DNA from: an uncultured Actinomycetes bacterium
Lineage (GTDB): Bacteria; Actinomycetota; Actinomycetes; Nanopelagicales; Nanopelagicaceae
DNA: 6,931 nt
Direction: 5' to 3'
Assembly: GCA_903932885.1 (NCBI GenBank)
Contig: CAIZHT010000051.1
Coordinates: forward strand, 1 to 6,931
The notes below the pieces were generated by a model that was given only the letters and a program-made list of their open reading frames with translations, was not told the origin of the DNA and ran no database searches. Positions 1 to 5,048 of this stretch are shown here, piece after piece. Positions within the stretch are counted from its first letter, which is position 1; every line of letters starts with the position of its first letter. A program made the position numbers and the translations under genes.

Positions 1-742
1 CGGAGAGTCCATCCCATAAACCAAAATCACATTCAAGCCATAGGTCATCAAATATTGGTTCTAGCTTGGTTGCCTTTGTTATCTTTTCTGCGGTCTGTTT
101 TGTGCGCTGCAATGGCGAAACTATAAGTACTTCACCCTTTAGCTTCGCAACTTCTTGTGCGACTAATTCAGCTTGGGCGAGGCCAGTACTTGTTAGCTCT
201 GGATCTAGAACACCTTGACCTGAGAATTTACGATCTGGGGTCAAAATAGTTTCAGCATGTCGAACAAAATAGATATTCGTTGCTTGCTCACCTGTGCGCA
301 AACGATCTGTTAGGTAATTGAGTTGCCTCGGTGCTGGTTGGCTTTCTCCATCGAGTGCCTTATTTGCAAGACGGTCGGCATGCGAATTCAAATCTCTAGG
401 AATCCAACTGTACGAAACAAGTGATGGATCATGGGCGCTACGTGCATCTTGAGCCAATGTGCGCATATCAGCATGCTTTATCTGCCAACGTCCAGACATC
501 TGCTCAACAACTAATTTGCTATCCATCTTCACATCAACAGTTGCGTTGGGATCGAGTTTGTTTATCTCTCGTAGACCAGCGATAAGTCCACTGTATTCAG
601 CAACGTTATTTGTAGCTATTCCAATGACATCAAAGAGTTCGGCAAGAATATTTCCACTCTCAGTAATAACTGCTCCATACCCTGCAGCACCAGGGTTTCC
701 TCTGGAACCACCATCGGCAGTAAGTGTGAAATGGCGAGCCAT
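1..742 (-). CDS. Bifunctional RNase HI / histidine phosphatase, 3' end cut by window edge
   Basis: This frame gives 247 residues and is still open at the left edge. Residues 1-130 form an RNase HI domain, which cleaves RNA in RNA/DNA hybrids. It starts TADGGSRGNPG and carries the acidic set D10, E49 (NNVAEYSG), D74 (KMDSK) and D123 (NSHADRLAN). After a linker, residues 156-247 begin a histidine phosphatase (phosphoglycerate-mutase-like) domain. Its RHG motif appears as R161-H162-A163-E164-T165, with a second Arg in SPLQRTKQTA (R213) and an acid in LECDFGLWDG (E237). The second catalytic His should lie beyond the edge. The fusion matches the architecture I recall for mycobacterial Rv2228c, whose C-terminal half is CobC-like (alpha-ribazole phosphatase); the substrate here cannot be read from sequence. 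The ATG follows the upstream gene's TAA with no gap, so translation is probably coupled. The A in place of G in the RHG motif is tolerated in the superfamily. Confidence 0.93.
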   Translation of the reverse strand, partial: MARHFTLTADGGSRGNPGAAGYGAVITESGNILAELFDVIGIATNNVAEYSGLIAGLREINKLDPNATVDVKMDSKLVVEQMSGRWQIKHADMRTLAQDARSAHDPSLVSYSWIPRDLNSHADRLANKALDGESQPAPRQLNYLTDRLRTGEQATNIYFVRHAETILTPDRKFSGQGVLDPELTSTGLAQAELVAQEVAKLKGEVLIVSPLQRTKQTAEKITKATKLEPIFDDLWLECDFGLWDGLS

Positions 743-1468
743 TTACTTCACCCGCACCAAGATGCAACGGCATTCTTCGCAGCGGACAACTTCATCTTCA
801 GCTAGTGCTGCGATTCGACCTAGTTCAACAGTATTTACTGAAAGGTTACATCCTTTGCATTGACCGCCAACAAGGGCTGCAGCACCTGTGCCATTACTAC
901 TTCGAATCTTTTCATAAAGATCAACTAGTGCTTTTTCAACAGAGGCAATAGTTTCAGAACGCTCTTTTGCAATTGATTCAATCTCGTTATTGAGAGCAGC
1001 GAGTGCATTCTCTTTGCGGATTTCAAGATCTGAGATCTCGGTAGCAAGAGTCTTCTCTTCATTTTCTAAATCGGTAATTCGAGTATTGATTGCCTCGACT
1101 CGCATCATGATCTCTAATTCAACTTCTTCTAATTCACTACGACGAGCATTCAGGCTTACTACTTCATGTTGCAGTTGCTCTAATTCTTTAGGGGATGCAC
1201 TTCCACCAGAAAGTCTTGCTTCATCGCGAGTAATACGAGTAACAATCTGCTCAACATCTCCCTCTGCTCGCAATAGTTCGCGCTTTACATCGCTGAGTTC
1301 TGTCTGGGCTGCAATACGAAGATCACGGGCATTATTTGATTTGATGATGGTCGCGCTGAGTTCTATGGCTTCAGGAAGATTCTTGATCTTGTTAGCAAGG
1401 GTGCTGGTGGCAAAGTCGAAACCTTGAATATCGAGAATGCTGCGCTGGTCTTGTGGGCTGGCTTTCAT
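743..1468 (-). CDS. Coiled-coil C4 zinc-ribbon protein (zf-RING_7 family, Rv2229c-like)
   Basis: The protein has 241 residues. After a short N-terminal segment (MKASPQDQ) comes a long, charged, Glu/Leu/Arg-rich region (about residues 30-195), typical of an antiparallel coiled coil. A C-terminal zinc ribbon follows: C204-KG-C207, then C230-EE-C233, with an extra C235. This is the layout of the zf-RING_7 family, whose best-studied member is Helicobacter HP0958/FlgZ; members appear to act as nucleic-acid or protein adaptors, and the actinobacterial role is not established. The gene precedes the RNase H/phosphatase gene directly, as in mycobacteria (Rv2229c-Rv2228c), which hints at an RNA-linked job (inference). 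I chose the ATG at 1468 rather than the in-frame ATG at 1483. GGAGG lies 4 bases before 1468, the upstream ATG has no Shine-Dalgarno, and family members usually start with MKA-like residues. The 1483 start would add five residues (MVGGD). Confidence 0.9.
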   Translation of the reverse strand: MKASPQDQRSILDIQGFDFATSTLANKIKNLPEAIELSATIIKSNNARDLRIAAQTELSDVKRELLRAEGDVEQIVTRITRDEARLSGGSASPKELEQLQHEVVSLNARRSELEEVELEIMMRVEAINTRITDLENEEKTLATEISDLEIRKENALAALNNEIESIAKERSETIASVEKALVDLYEKIRSSNGTGAAALVGGQCKGCNLSVNTVELGRIAALAEDEVVRCEECRCILVRVK

Positions 1469-1472
1469 GTCG

Positions 1473-1477
1473 CCTCC
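1473..1477 (-). promoter_or_regulatory. Shine-Dalgarno GGAGG for the zinc-ribbon gene
   Basis: On the minus strand GGAGG is followed by CGAC and the ATG at 1468. It falls inside the coding sequence if the longer 1483 start is used, so it decides between the two starts. It is the only strong Shine-Dalgarno I see in the window. Confidence 0.75.
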
Positions 1478-1525
1478 GACCATTTAGTTGCATGTAATTG
1501 TTTGGTAACCAGTAATTCATCGCTA

Positions 1526-1554
1526 ACTCTAGTAGGTATCGCTGGTATTTCCAA
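1526..1554 (-). promoter_or_regulatory. Sigma70-type promoter for the zinc-ribbon/RNase H operon
   Basis: On the minus strand TTGGAA (1554-1549) and TAGAGT (1531-1526) are 17 bases apart, a reasonable -35/-10 pair. Transcription would start near 1519 and leave a leader of about 50 bases that contains the GGAGG site. It overlaps the region upstream of the divergent secreted-protein gene, so the two promoters lie within about 45 bases of each other. This is a by-eye match with 4 of 6 bases in each hexamer. Confidence 0.45.
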
Positions 1555-1561
1555 TTAGCCT

Positions 1562-1820
1562 AAGTAGAATCGCCAATATGAATAAGCGCCTCGGCACTTT
1601 GATGGCAATCGCCCTTATTGCAACCACCTTGAATATCCCTGCCAATGCAGCGACAAAAGCGGGATCAGTATGTAAATCCAAAGGTTTAGTTTCAAATTAC
1701 CAAGGTAAGAAATTTACTTGTATAAAAACAGGCAAAAAATTGTTGTGGGACAAGGGCGTGATAATTCCAAAACCTGTCGTTCAAGTTGCACCAGTGGCAA
1801 GTGCAACTCCAACGCCGTCA
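1562..1820 (+). repeat. Direct repeat copy 1: promoter, signal peptide and Cys module
   Basis: This 259-base segment matches 2809-3067 without gaps in the coding part. It covers the -10 box, the start codon, the signal peptide, the two-Cys module and the start of the Pro/Thr linker. Over the first 81 codons I count 26 differing bases of 243 by eye, and 10 differing residues. Only 13 of those base differences fall in the first 61 codons. Beyond the repeat the two genes no longer align at the DNA level. Confidence 0.9.
1565..1570 (+). promoter_or_regulatory. -10 box TAGAAT of a leaderless promoter, first secreted-protein gene
   Basis: TAGAAT ends 7 bases before the ATG at 1578, which would place the transcription start at or next to the A of the start codon. 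No Shine-Dalgarno precedes this ATG, as expected for a leaderless mRNA, a common class in Actinobacteria. No convincing -35 is seen: the hexamer 17 bases upstream reads CTGGTA. The second copy of the gene has the same box at the same distance, which supports it. Confidence 0.6.
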
Positions 1821-2795
1821 GCATCTCCAACGCCAAGTCCGACTGTCGAAGTTGTGCCCACATTTCCTACGTCATTCAAAGATTTAGAATCAAATTTTGA
1901 AGGTATTGCATACTCGGCATGGTCTGACGTACATGCAAATATAAAGAAGTTTCCAGAACCAAAGACAAAAGTAAGCCTGTTATTTGGACCAAATACACCT
2001 AAGCGATATTCAGATGAAATAACAGAAAAAATGGTGCTCCTTGGTTCTCGCGCAATGGGAAATATTAGTCAGCCAAGTGAAGCGAAGTTTTACAGTTTCA
2101 ATAAAGCAGATGTTAATTGGGGTAAAGAAAATGCAACGAAATATTCCAGTCCATTTAGATTAGGGGAATCTCTTGCTCAGCAAGCTGAGCAGCTATGTTC
2201 ACGCGAAGACTGTGATGGTGCCTTTACTAACTATGCAAGTGGAATTGGCTTAGTGCTTGTAGGTGTCTCAACGCCTGTAACTCGCTACGGAGATCAGGCT
2301 AGATTCAATGGGCAGAATGACTTGCATGAATATGTCCATGCTGTGCAAGGAATTATTTTCGCAAATAAGACTACTGAACCTCCCCCTGTAATGATGCCTT
2401 GCTGGTATTCAGAAGGACAACCACAAGCAGTTTCTATTTTGACTAGTGCTGCAACAATGAAAGATTATTTGAAACTGCGTACTGACTGGATGAAAATGTT
2501 CCGTTGGCCGTTCCCAGATAAATCGCCCCAAACAATTGAAAAGTTCTTGGCGGATAATATGAAGGTGCCTTGTCCCGGATCAACTAACTCTCTCAATTAC
2601 ACAGTTGGCTTTATAACAATGGAGACCTTGATTTCTATTGGCGGCATAGATAAGAGTTTTGATTTACTCAAAAGGATTGCTGACGGAAGTTCATTCGAGG
2701 CGGCTTTTGAAAGCGAATATCAAGTGAGTTGGGCTCAAGCGGCGCCAGTTATTTCACGAATTGTCTCCAGAGCCTTCATACAAGCTCGAAAATAG
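1578..2795 (+). CDS. Secreted putative zinc metallopeptidase (HExxH...E) with N-terminal Cys module
   Basis: The protein has 405 residues. Residues 1-24 form a Sec signal peptide (KR, hydrophobic core, ANA-A cleavage) without a lipobox Cys. Residues 26-61 form a small module with C32 and C48 (a likely disulfide) ending GKKLLWDKG. Residues 70-100 are a Pro/Thr/Ser linker. The C-terminal domain carries H250-E-Y-V-H254 and, 25 residues after H254, E279 in CWYSEG. This matches the gluzincin pattern HExxH...W..EG of Peptidase_MA-like families: two His and one Glu bind zinc, and E251 would be the catalytic base. The mature chain has six Cys (32, 48, 207, 212, 275, 332), suggesting an oxidised extracellular protein. 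I do not recognise the exact family and cannot name a substrate. It is followed 29 bases later by a paralogue. Confidence is high for a secreted protein and moderate for peptidase activity. Confidence 0.85.
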   Translation: MNKRLGTLMAIALIATTLNIPANAATKAGSVCKSKGLVSNYQGKKFTCIKTGKKLLWDKGVIIPKPVVQVAPVASATPTPSASPTPSPTVEVVPTFPTSFKDLESNFEGIAYSAWSDVHANIKKFPEPKTKVSLLFGPNTPKRYSDEITEKMVLLGSRAMGNISQPSEAKFYSFNKADVNWGKENATKYSSPFRLGESLAQQAEQLCSREDCDGAFTNYASGIGLVLVGVSTPVTRYGDQARFNGQNDLHEYVHAVQGIIFANKTTEPPPVMMPCWYSEGQPQAVSILTSAATMKDYLKLRTDWMKMFRWPFPDKSPQTIEKFLADNMKVPCPGSTNSLNYTVGFITMETLISIGGIDKSFDLLKRIADGSSFEAAFESEYQVSWAQAAPVISRIVSRAFIQARK

Positions 2796-2808
2796 AGACA
2801 AGTTTTGA

Positions 2809-3067
2809 AAGTAGAATCCATATTATGAATAAGCGCATCGGCACTCTAATGGCAATCGCCCTTATTTCAACCTCCTTGAGTATCCCTGCCAATGCCGCGA
2901 CAAAAGCTGGATCGGTATGTAAATCCAAAGGTTTAGTTTCAAAATACCAAGGTAAGAAATTTACTTGCATAAGGACAGGCAAAAAATTGTTGTGGGACAA
3001 GGGCGTGGTAATTGCAAAGCCTGTTGTGCAAGTTTCACCAGCGGCTAGTGCAACTCCAACTCCAAGC
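2809..3067 (+). repeat. Direct repeat copy 2: promoter, signal peptide and Cys module
   Basis: This segment pairs with 1562-1820 at a fixed offset of 1247 bases. Codons 31-39 and 51-61 are identical to copy 1 even at third positions, while the downstream peptidase-like domains are unalignable as DNA. It explains why the second gene has its own -10 box although it lies only 29 bases after the first. Confidence 0.9.
2812..2817 (+). promoter_or_regulatory. -10 box TAGAAT of a leaderless promoter, second secreted-protein gene
   Basis: TAGAAT is followed by 7 bases and the ATG at 2825, the same box and spacing as in the first copy. It sits in the 29-base gap after the first gene's stop. No Shine-Dalgarno and no recognisable -35 are present. 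The second gene could therefore be made from its own leaderless transcript, from read-through, or both. Confidence 0.55.
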
Positions 3068-3895
3068 CTGTCCCCCGCAGGAGATTTGATCGTACAAGAA
3101 ATTCGCTCTGCCCTGAAAGCGCTTCTACCGGTGGTCAATACCAACTCCGTTGACGATTCATTAATTGGAGAACTCGTTGTTGAAGATGCAATCAATTTGA
3201 AAAACGCAGAAGCCACAAAGGTTTTGATGCGAAAACTTTATGTGGCACAACCCATCATGAAATTAGTCAGGCCACCTGTTGTAATCTTGGGGCACTCAGA
3301 AGCCTTTGTTAAATCAGAGTTTTCACGGCGTTGCTCCCAAGATATAAGTTGGGTAGGTGTTGGTGAATATGTAATGTCTAGCTACAACAACTGGGCTCTG
3401 GCTGGTTGTTTAGCTACCAATCCAACTCAGATCATTCCGATGCCAAAAGAAAGCGTTGCGCTCAATCACTTAGCGGGTGCCCTCGGAAGTGATATGGGTT
3501 ATGTGGCGATAGGTTTATCTTCCAACACTCGCAATCTGCCTGGCTGGTTTGTCCGTGGCCTCAAAGGTGTAGTTGGCGAATACATGACAAGTATGGGTGA
3601 ACCGCAGTGGGTCACTATCAAAAATGGAGCGGATCAATGCACAAAGAATTCATTAAGTGAATTGAGCTACTCGTACGAGATTACAAAGAATTGGTGCCAA
3701 ACATCCCTCGGGCAGGGCGTTTCTCGTTACATGGTTGCCAAGAAAGGGCTTAAGGAGACTCTCGTCTTTATAAACGAAATGCAGCGGCGAGGAAGTTGGA
3801 GTGAAGCTGATTTTGAAAAATTCCTCGATATGGAGTTTAGCGAATTTGAAAGGTTAGCTAAGGATTACATCGTTCGTGAATCTTTGAATCCTTGA
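2825..3895 (+). CDS. Secreted paralogue of the metallopeptidase, zinc site lost (predicted pseudoenzyme)
   Basis: The protein has 356 residues. The start at 2825 is set by the signal peptide MNKRIGTLMAIA...ANA-A and the repeat with the first gene; the frame is open upstream to 2729, but that extension overlaps the first gene and would bury the signal peptide. Residues 26-61 repeat the Cys module (C32, C48), followed by a shorter linker (SATPTPSLSP). In the C-terminal domain the zincin helix reads H215-L-A-G-A219 instead of HEYVH. LPGW-FVRG at 238-245 replaces MPCW-YSEG, so R244 stands where the Glu ligand would be. The first His to the Trp is 26 residues in both proteins, which anchors the alignment. 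The end (ADFEKFL..EFSEFERLAKDY) resembles the C-terminal helices of Peptidase_MA-like proteins. The reading frame is intact, so it is probably a maintained non-catalytic protein rather than decay; a binding or regulatory role is inference. Six Cys remain in the mature chain (32, 48, 170, 195, 272, 291), mostly at other positions than in the first protein. Confidence 0.85.
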   Translation: MNKRIGTLMAIALISTSLSIPANAATKAGSVCKSKGLVSKYQGKKFTCIRTGKKLLWDKGVVIAKPVVQVSPAASATPTPSLSPAGDLIVQEIRSALKALLPVVNTNSVDDSLIGELVVEDAINLKNAEATKVLMRKLYVAQPIMKLVRPPVVILGHSEAFVKSEFSRRCSQDISWVGVGEYVMSSYNNWALAGCLATNPTQIIPMPKESVALNHLAGALGSDMGYVAIGLSSNTRNLPGWFVRGLKGVVGEYMTSMGEPQWVTIKNGADQCTKNSLSELSYSYEITKNWCQTSLGQGVSRYMVAKKGLKETLVFINEMQRRGSWSEADFEKFLDMEFSEFERLAKDYIVRESLNP

Positions 3896-3898
3896 AAC

Positions 3899-3973
3899 TG
3901 GTGGGCGCTGAGGGTTTCGAACCCCCGACATTCTCGGTGTAAACGAGACGCTCTACCACTGAGCTAAGCACCC
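3899..3973 (-). tRNA. tRNA-Val (anticodon UAC), CCA encoded
   Basis: The minus strand folds into a full cloverleaf. The acceptor is GGGTGCT/AGCGCCC with one G-U pair and discriminator A. The D arm is GCTC-AGTGGTA-GAGC, the anticodon arm is TCTCG-TTTACAC-CGAGA (anticodon TAC at 34-36), the variable loop is ATGTC, and the T arm is GGGGG-TTCGAAA-CCCTC. The body is 72 bases (3902-3973) and CCA is encoded at 3901-3899. UAC reads valine GUA/GUG codons. The 3' end lies 3 bases from the stop codon of the convergent secreted-protein gene. I see no clear promoter just upstream, so it may depend on its own weak promoter or on read-through from the peroxiredoxin operon. Confidence 0.97.
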
Positions 3974-4010
3974 TAACGTCGGCAAATGTTTTCACACCTG
4001 CCTGGCTAGT

Positions 4011-4051
4011 GGCGAAATCTTACTTCACAAATGCGAAAGTAGGAATTCGCC
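4011..4051 (-). terminator. Imperfect inverted repeat, possible terminator after the peroxiredoxin gene
   Basis: Arms 4011-4025 and 4037-4051 are complementary at 13 of 15 positions, with an 11-base loop. The hairpin begins 17 bases past the peroxiredoxin stop and ends 37 bases before the tRNA 5' end. Neither strand has a T-run after it, so a classical intrinsic terminator is not shown. U-poor hairpins are frequent in Actinobacteria, and an RNA-processing signal ahead of the tRNA is an alternative. Confidence 0.45.
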
Positions 4052-4068
4052 CGCGTAAATCTGATGAA

Positions 4069-4527
4069 TTAGAGGGCAGATATAGCAGTTTTGTAATCAG
4101 CAATATTGCGAGCATCGCCTAAACCATTTATGACCTGCCAGCGAACAATTCCCTCTTTATCGATGATGAAGGTTCCGCGCATCGCACAACCCAGTTCTTC
4201 ATTGAAAATTCCGTACGCTTTTGCAGCTGCGCCATGTGGCCAAAAATCTGCAAGCACTGGAAATTTGTATCCTTCTTGTTCAGCAAAGATGCGTTGGGTG
4301 AACATGGAATCGCATGAGATTGCAAGGAGTTGAACGTTATCGTTTTGAAATGGCGCTAAGTCATCACGAAGTGCACAGAGTTCACCGGTACATGTTCCAG
4401 TGAAAGCGAAAGGAATAAAGAGAACAACAACGTTCTTCTTGCCCTTGAATGATGAGAGTGAAATTTTCTCTCCGTGTTGATCCGATAATTCGAAATCTGG
4501 TGCGGCACTTCCAATTGATAATGTCAT
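4069..4527 (-). CDS. ahpE: AhpE-like peroxiredoxin
   Basis: The protein has 152 residues, the usual size. It is a cytosolic thiol peroxidase that reduces hydrogen peroxide, peroxynitrite or organic peroxides. It starts with IGSAAPDFELSDQHG and has the peroxidatic motif P39-FAF-T43-GT-C46, with the partner Arg in MRGTF (R117). The stretches FPVLADFWPHGA and AYGIFNEELG closely match mycobacterial AhpE (Rv2238c) from memory. Unlike that 1-Cys enzyme, this protein has C51, five residues after C46 (CTGELC), where PrxQ/BCP enzymes keep their resolving Cys; C72 and C114 are further thiols. It lies 10 bases after the DUF3052 stop, in the same operon order as in mycobacteria. No clear Shine-Dalgarno precedes the ATG at 4527; the product's N-terminus matches the family, so the start is likely right. 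Confidence 0.93.
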   Translation of the reverse strand: MTLSIGSAAPDFELSDQHGEKISLSSFKGKKNVVVLFIPFAFTGTCTGELCALRDDLAPFQNDNVQLLAISCDSMFTQRIFAEQEGYKFPVLADFWPHGAAAKAYGIFNEELGCAMRGTFIIDKEGIVRWQVINGLGDARNIADYKTAISAL

Positions 4528-4537
4528 GCGAGCAAAT

Positions 4538-4930
4538 CTACCGTTTGGCTGACTTTCGTGCCACTAGACGTGTAGCGCTCCAATCAGTTGCAATAGACAT
4601 TGTTGATGTTTGACTAAGACCTGCAAGTGGTGCGCCATCTTGAATATCACTTGGTTCAACATGTCCGGTGCGGCCAATCTTTGGAGTGAGTACCCAGATG
4701 GCACCACTTTCACTGAGATAAGTCATTGCATCCATAAGTTCATCGACGAGATCACCATCGCCTTCACGCCACCAAATAAGAACCGCATCAACTACTTCAC
4801 GGGAGTCTTGATCAAGAAAATCTGTTCCGGTGATTTCTCGAATACTGGATCGAAGATTTTCGTCACAGTCGCTGCCGTAGCCAAGCTCTAGAACCAGCTC
4901 GTCGGCAGTGAAGCCCATGCGCGATGTCAC
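4538..4930 (-). CDS. DUF3052 family protein (Rv2239c-like)
   Basis: The protein has 130 residues, probably cytosolic and acidic in its first half. It shows hallmark stretches of the actinobacterial DUF3052 family: VLELGYGSDCDENLR, VDAVLIWWREGDGDLVDELMDAM, IWVLTPKIGRTGHVEP and a TDWSATRLV tail. The function is unknown. The order aceE (divergent) / DUF3052 / ahpE is conserved with mycobacteria, so a link to pyruvate metabolism or redox control is possible but unproven. The start is the GTG at 4930; an in-frame ATG at 4918 would remove four residues and still keep the family's conserved beginning (MGFTADELV). Neither start has a Shine-Dalgarno. I favour GTG because a -10-like hexamer lies 6 bases upstream, consistent with leaderless initiation. 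Confidence 0.92.
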   Translation of the reverse strand: MTSRMGFTADELVLELGYGSDCDENLRSSIREITGTDFLDQDSREVVDAVLIWWREGDGDLVDELMDAMTYLSESGAIWVLTPKIGRTGHVEPSDIQDGAPLAGLSQTSTMSIATDWSATRLVARKSAKR

Positions 4931-4936
4931 GGGTTA

Positions 4937-4965
4937 ATTGCACCGAATAAGCGCCTCTTACGCAA
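4937..4965 (-). promoter_or_regulatory. Possible leaderless promoter of the DUF3052-ahpE operon
   Basis: On the minus strand TTGCGT (4965-4960) and TGCAAT (4942-4937) are 17 bases apart, and the GTG start follows 6 bases after the -10. This geometry fits transcription starting at or within a base or two of the start codon. Hexamer matches are partial (3 of 6 and 4 of 6), so it is a candidate only. Confidence 0.35.
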
Positions 4966-5035
4966 GGGGGTAGGCGGAAAATATCTGTCCCAGAGTGTGA
5001 AAACATCTAGTGGTTCAATTTCACTAACTGGCCGG

Positions 5036-5041
5036 TATCGA
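5036..5041 (+). promoter_or_regulatory. Weak -10-like hexamer before aceE
   Basis: TATCGA lies 7 bases before the aceE ATG, the same distance as TAGAAT in the two secreted-protein genes, and no Shine-Dalgarno is visible. It lacks the usual final T. The 118-base region 4931-5048 must hold promoters for both aceE and the divergent DUF3052 operon; apart from these hexamers and a short GTGAAA/TTTCAC inverted repeat (4997-5002 and 5019-5024) I see nothing definite in it. Confidence 0.25.
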
Positions 5042-5048
5042 CAAGAAT

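Noticed and set aside
459..863. Plus-strand open frame across the RNase H/zinc-ribbon junction
   Set aside because: It is antisense to two conserved genes and its composition is typical of a shadow frame.
990..1427. Long open frame on the plus strand opposite the zinc-ribbon gene
   Set aside because: It is a Ser/Arg-rich shadow of a strongly supported coiled-coil gene, with no ribosome site and no recognisable domain.
2729..2824. In-frame upstream extension of the second secreted-protein gene to 2729
   Set aside because: It would overlap the end of the first gene and place 32 residues before a clear signal peptide. The repeat with gene 1 and the -10 box both point to 2825.
2776..3216. Minus-strand open frame opposite the start of the second secreted-protein gene
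   Set aside because: It covers the promoter, signal peptide and linker of a well-supported gene and its translation shows no family motif.
1578..3895. Reading the secreted pair as lipoproteins
   Set aside because: The cleavage region is ANA-A with no Cys directly after it. The first Cys is at residue 32 and is better explained as part of the disulfide module.
3899..4068. Mobile-element insertion at the tRNA 3' end
   Set aside because: No integrase, transposase, terminal repeat or second copy of the tRNA 3' sequence is visible in the window.
4997..5024. Short inverted repeat GTGAAA ... TTTCAC upstream of aceE as an operator
   Set aside because: The arms are only 6 bases with a 16-base gap, which can easily arise by chance in AT-rich DNA, and I cannot link it to a known regulator.
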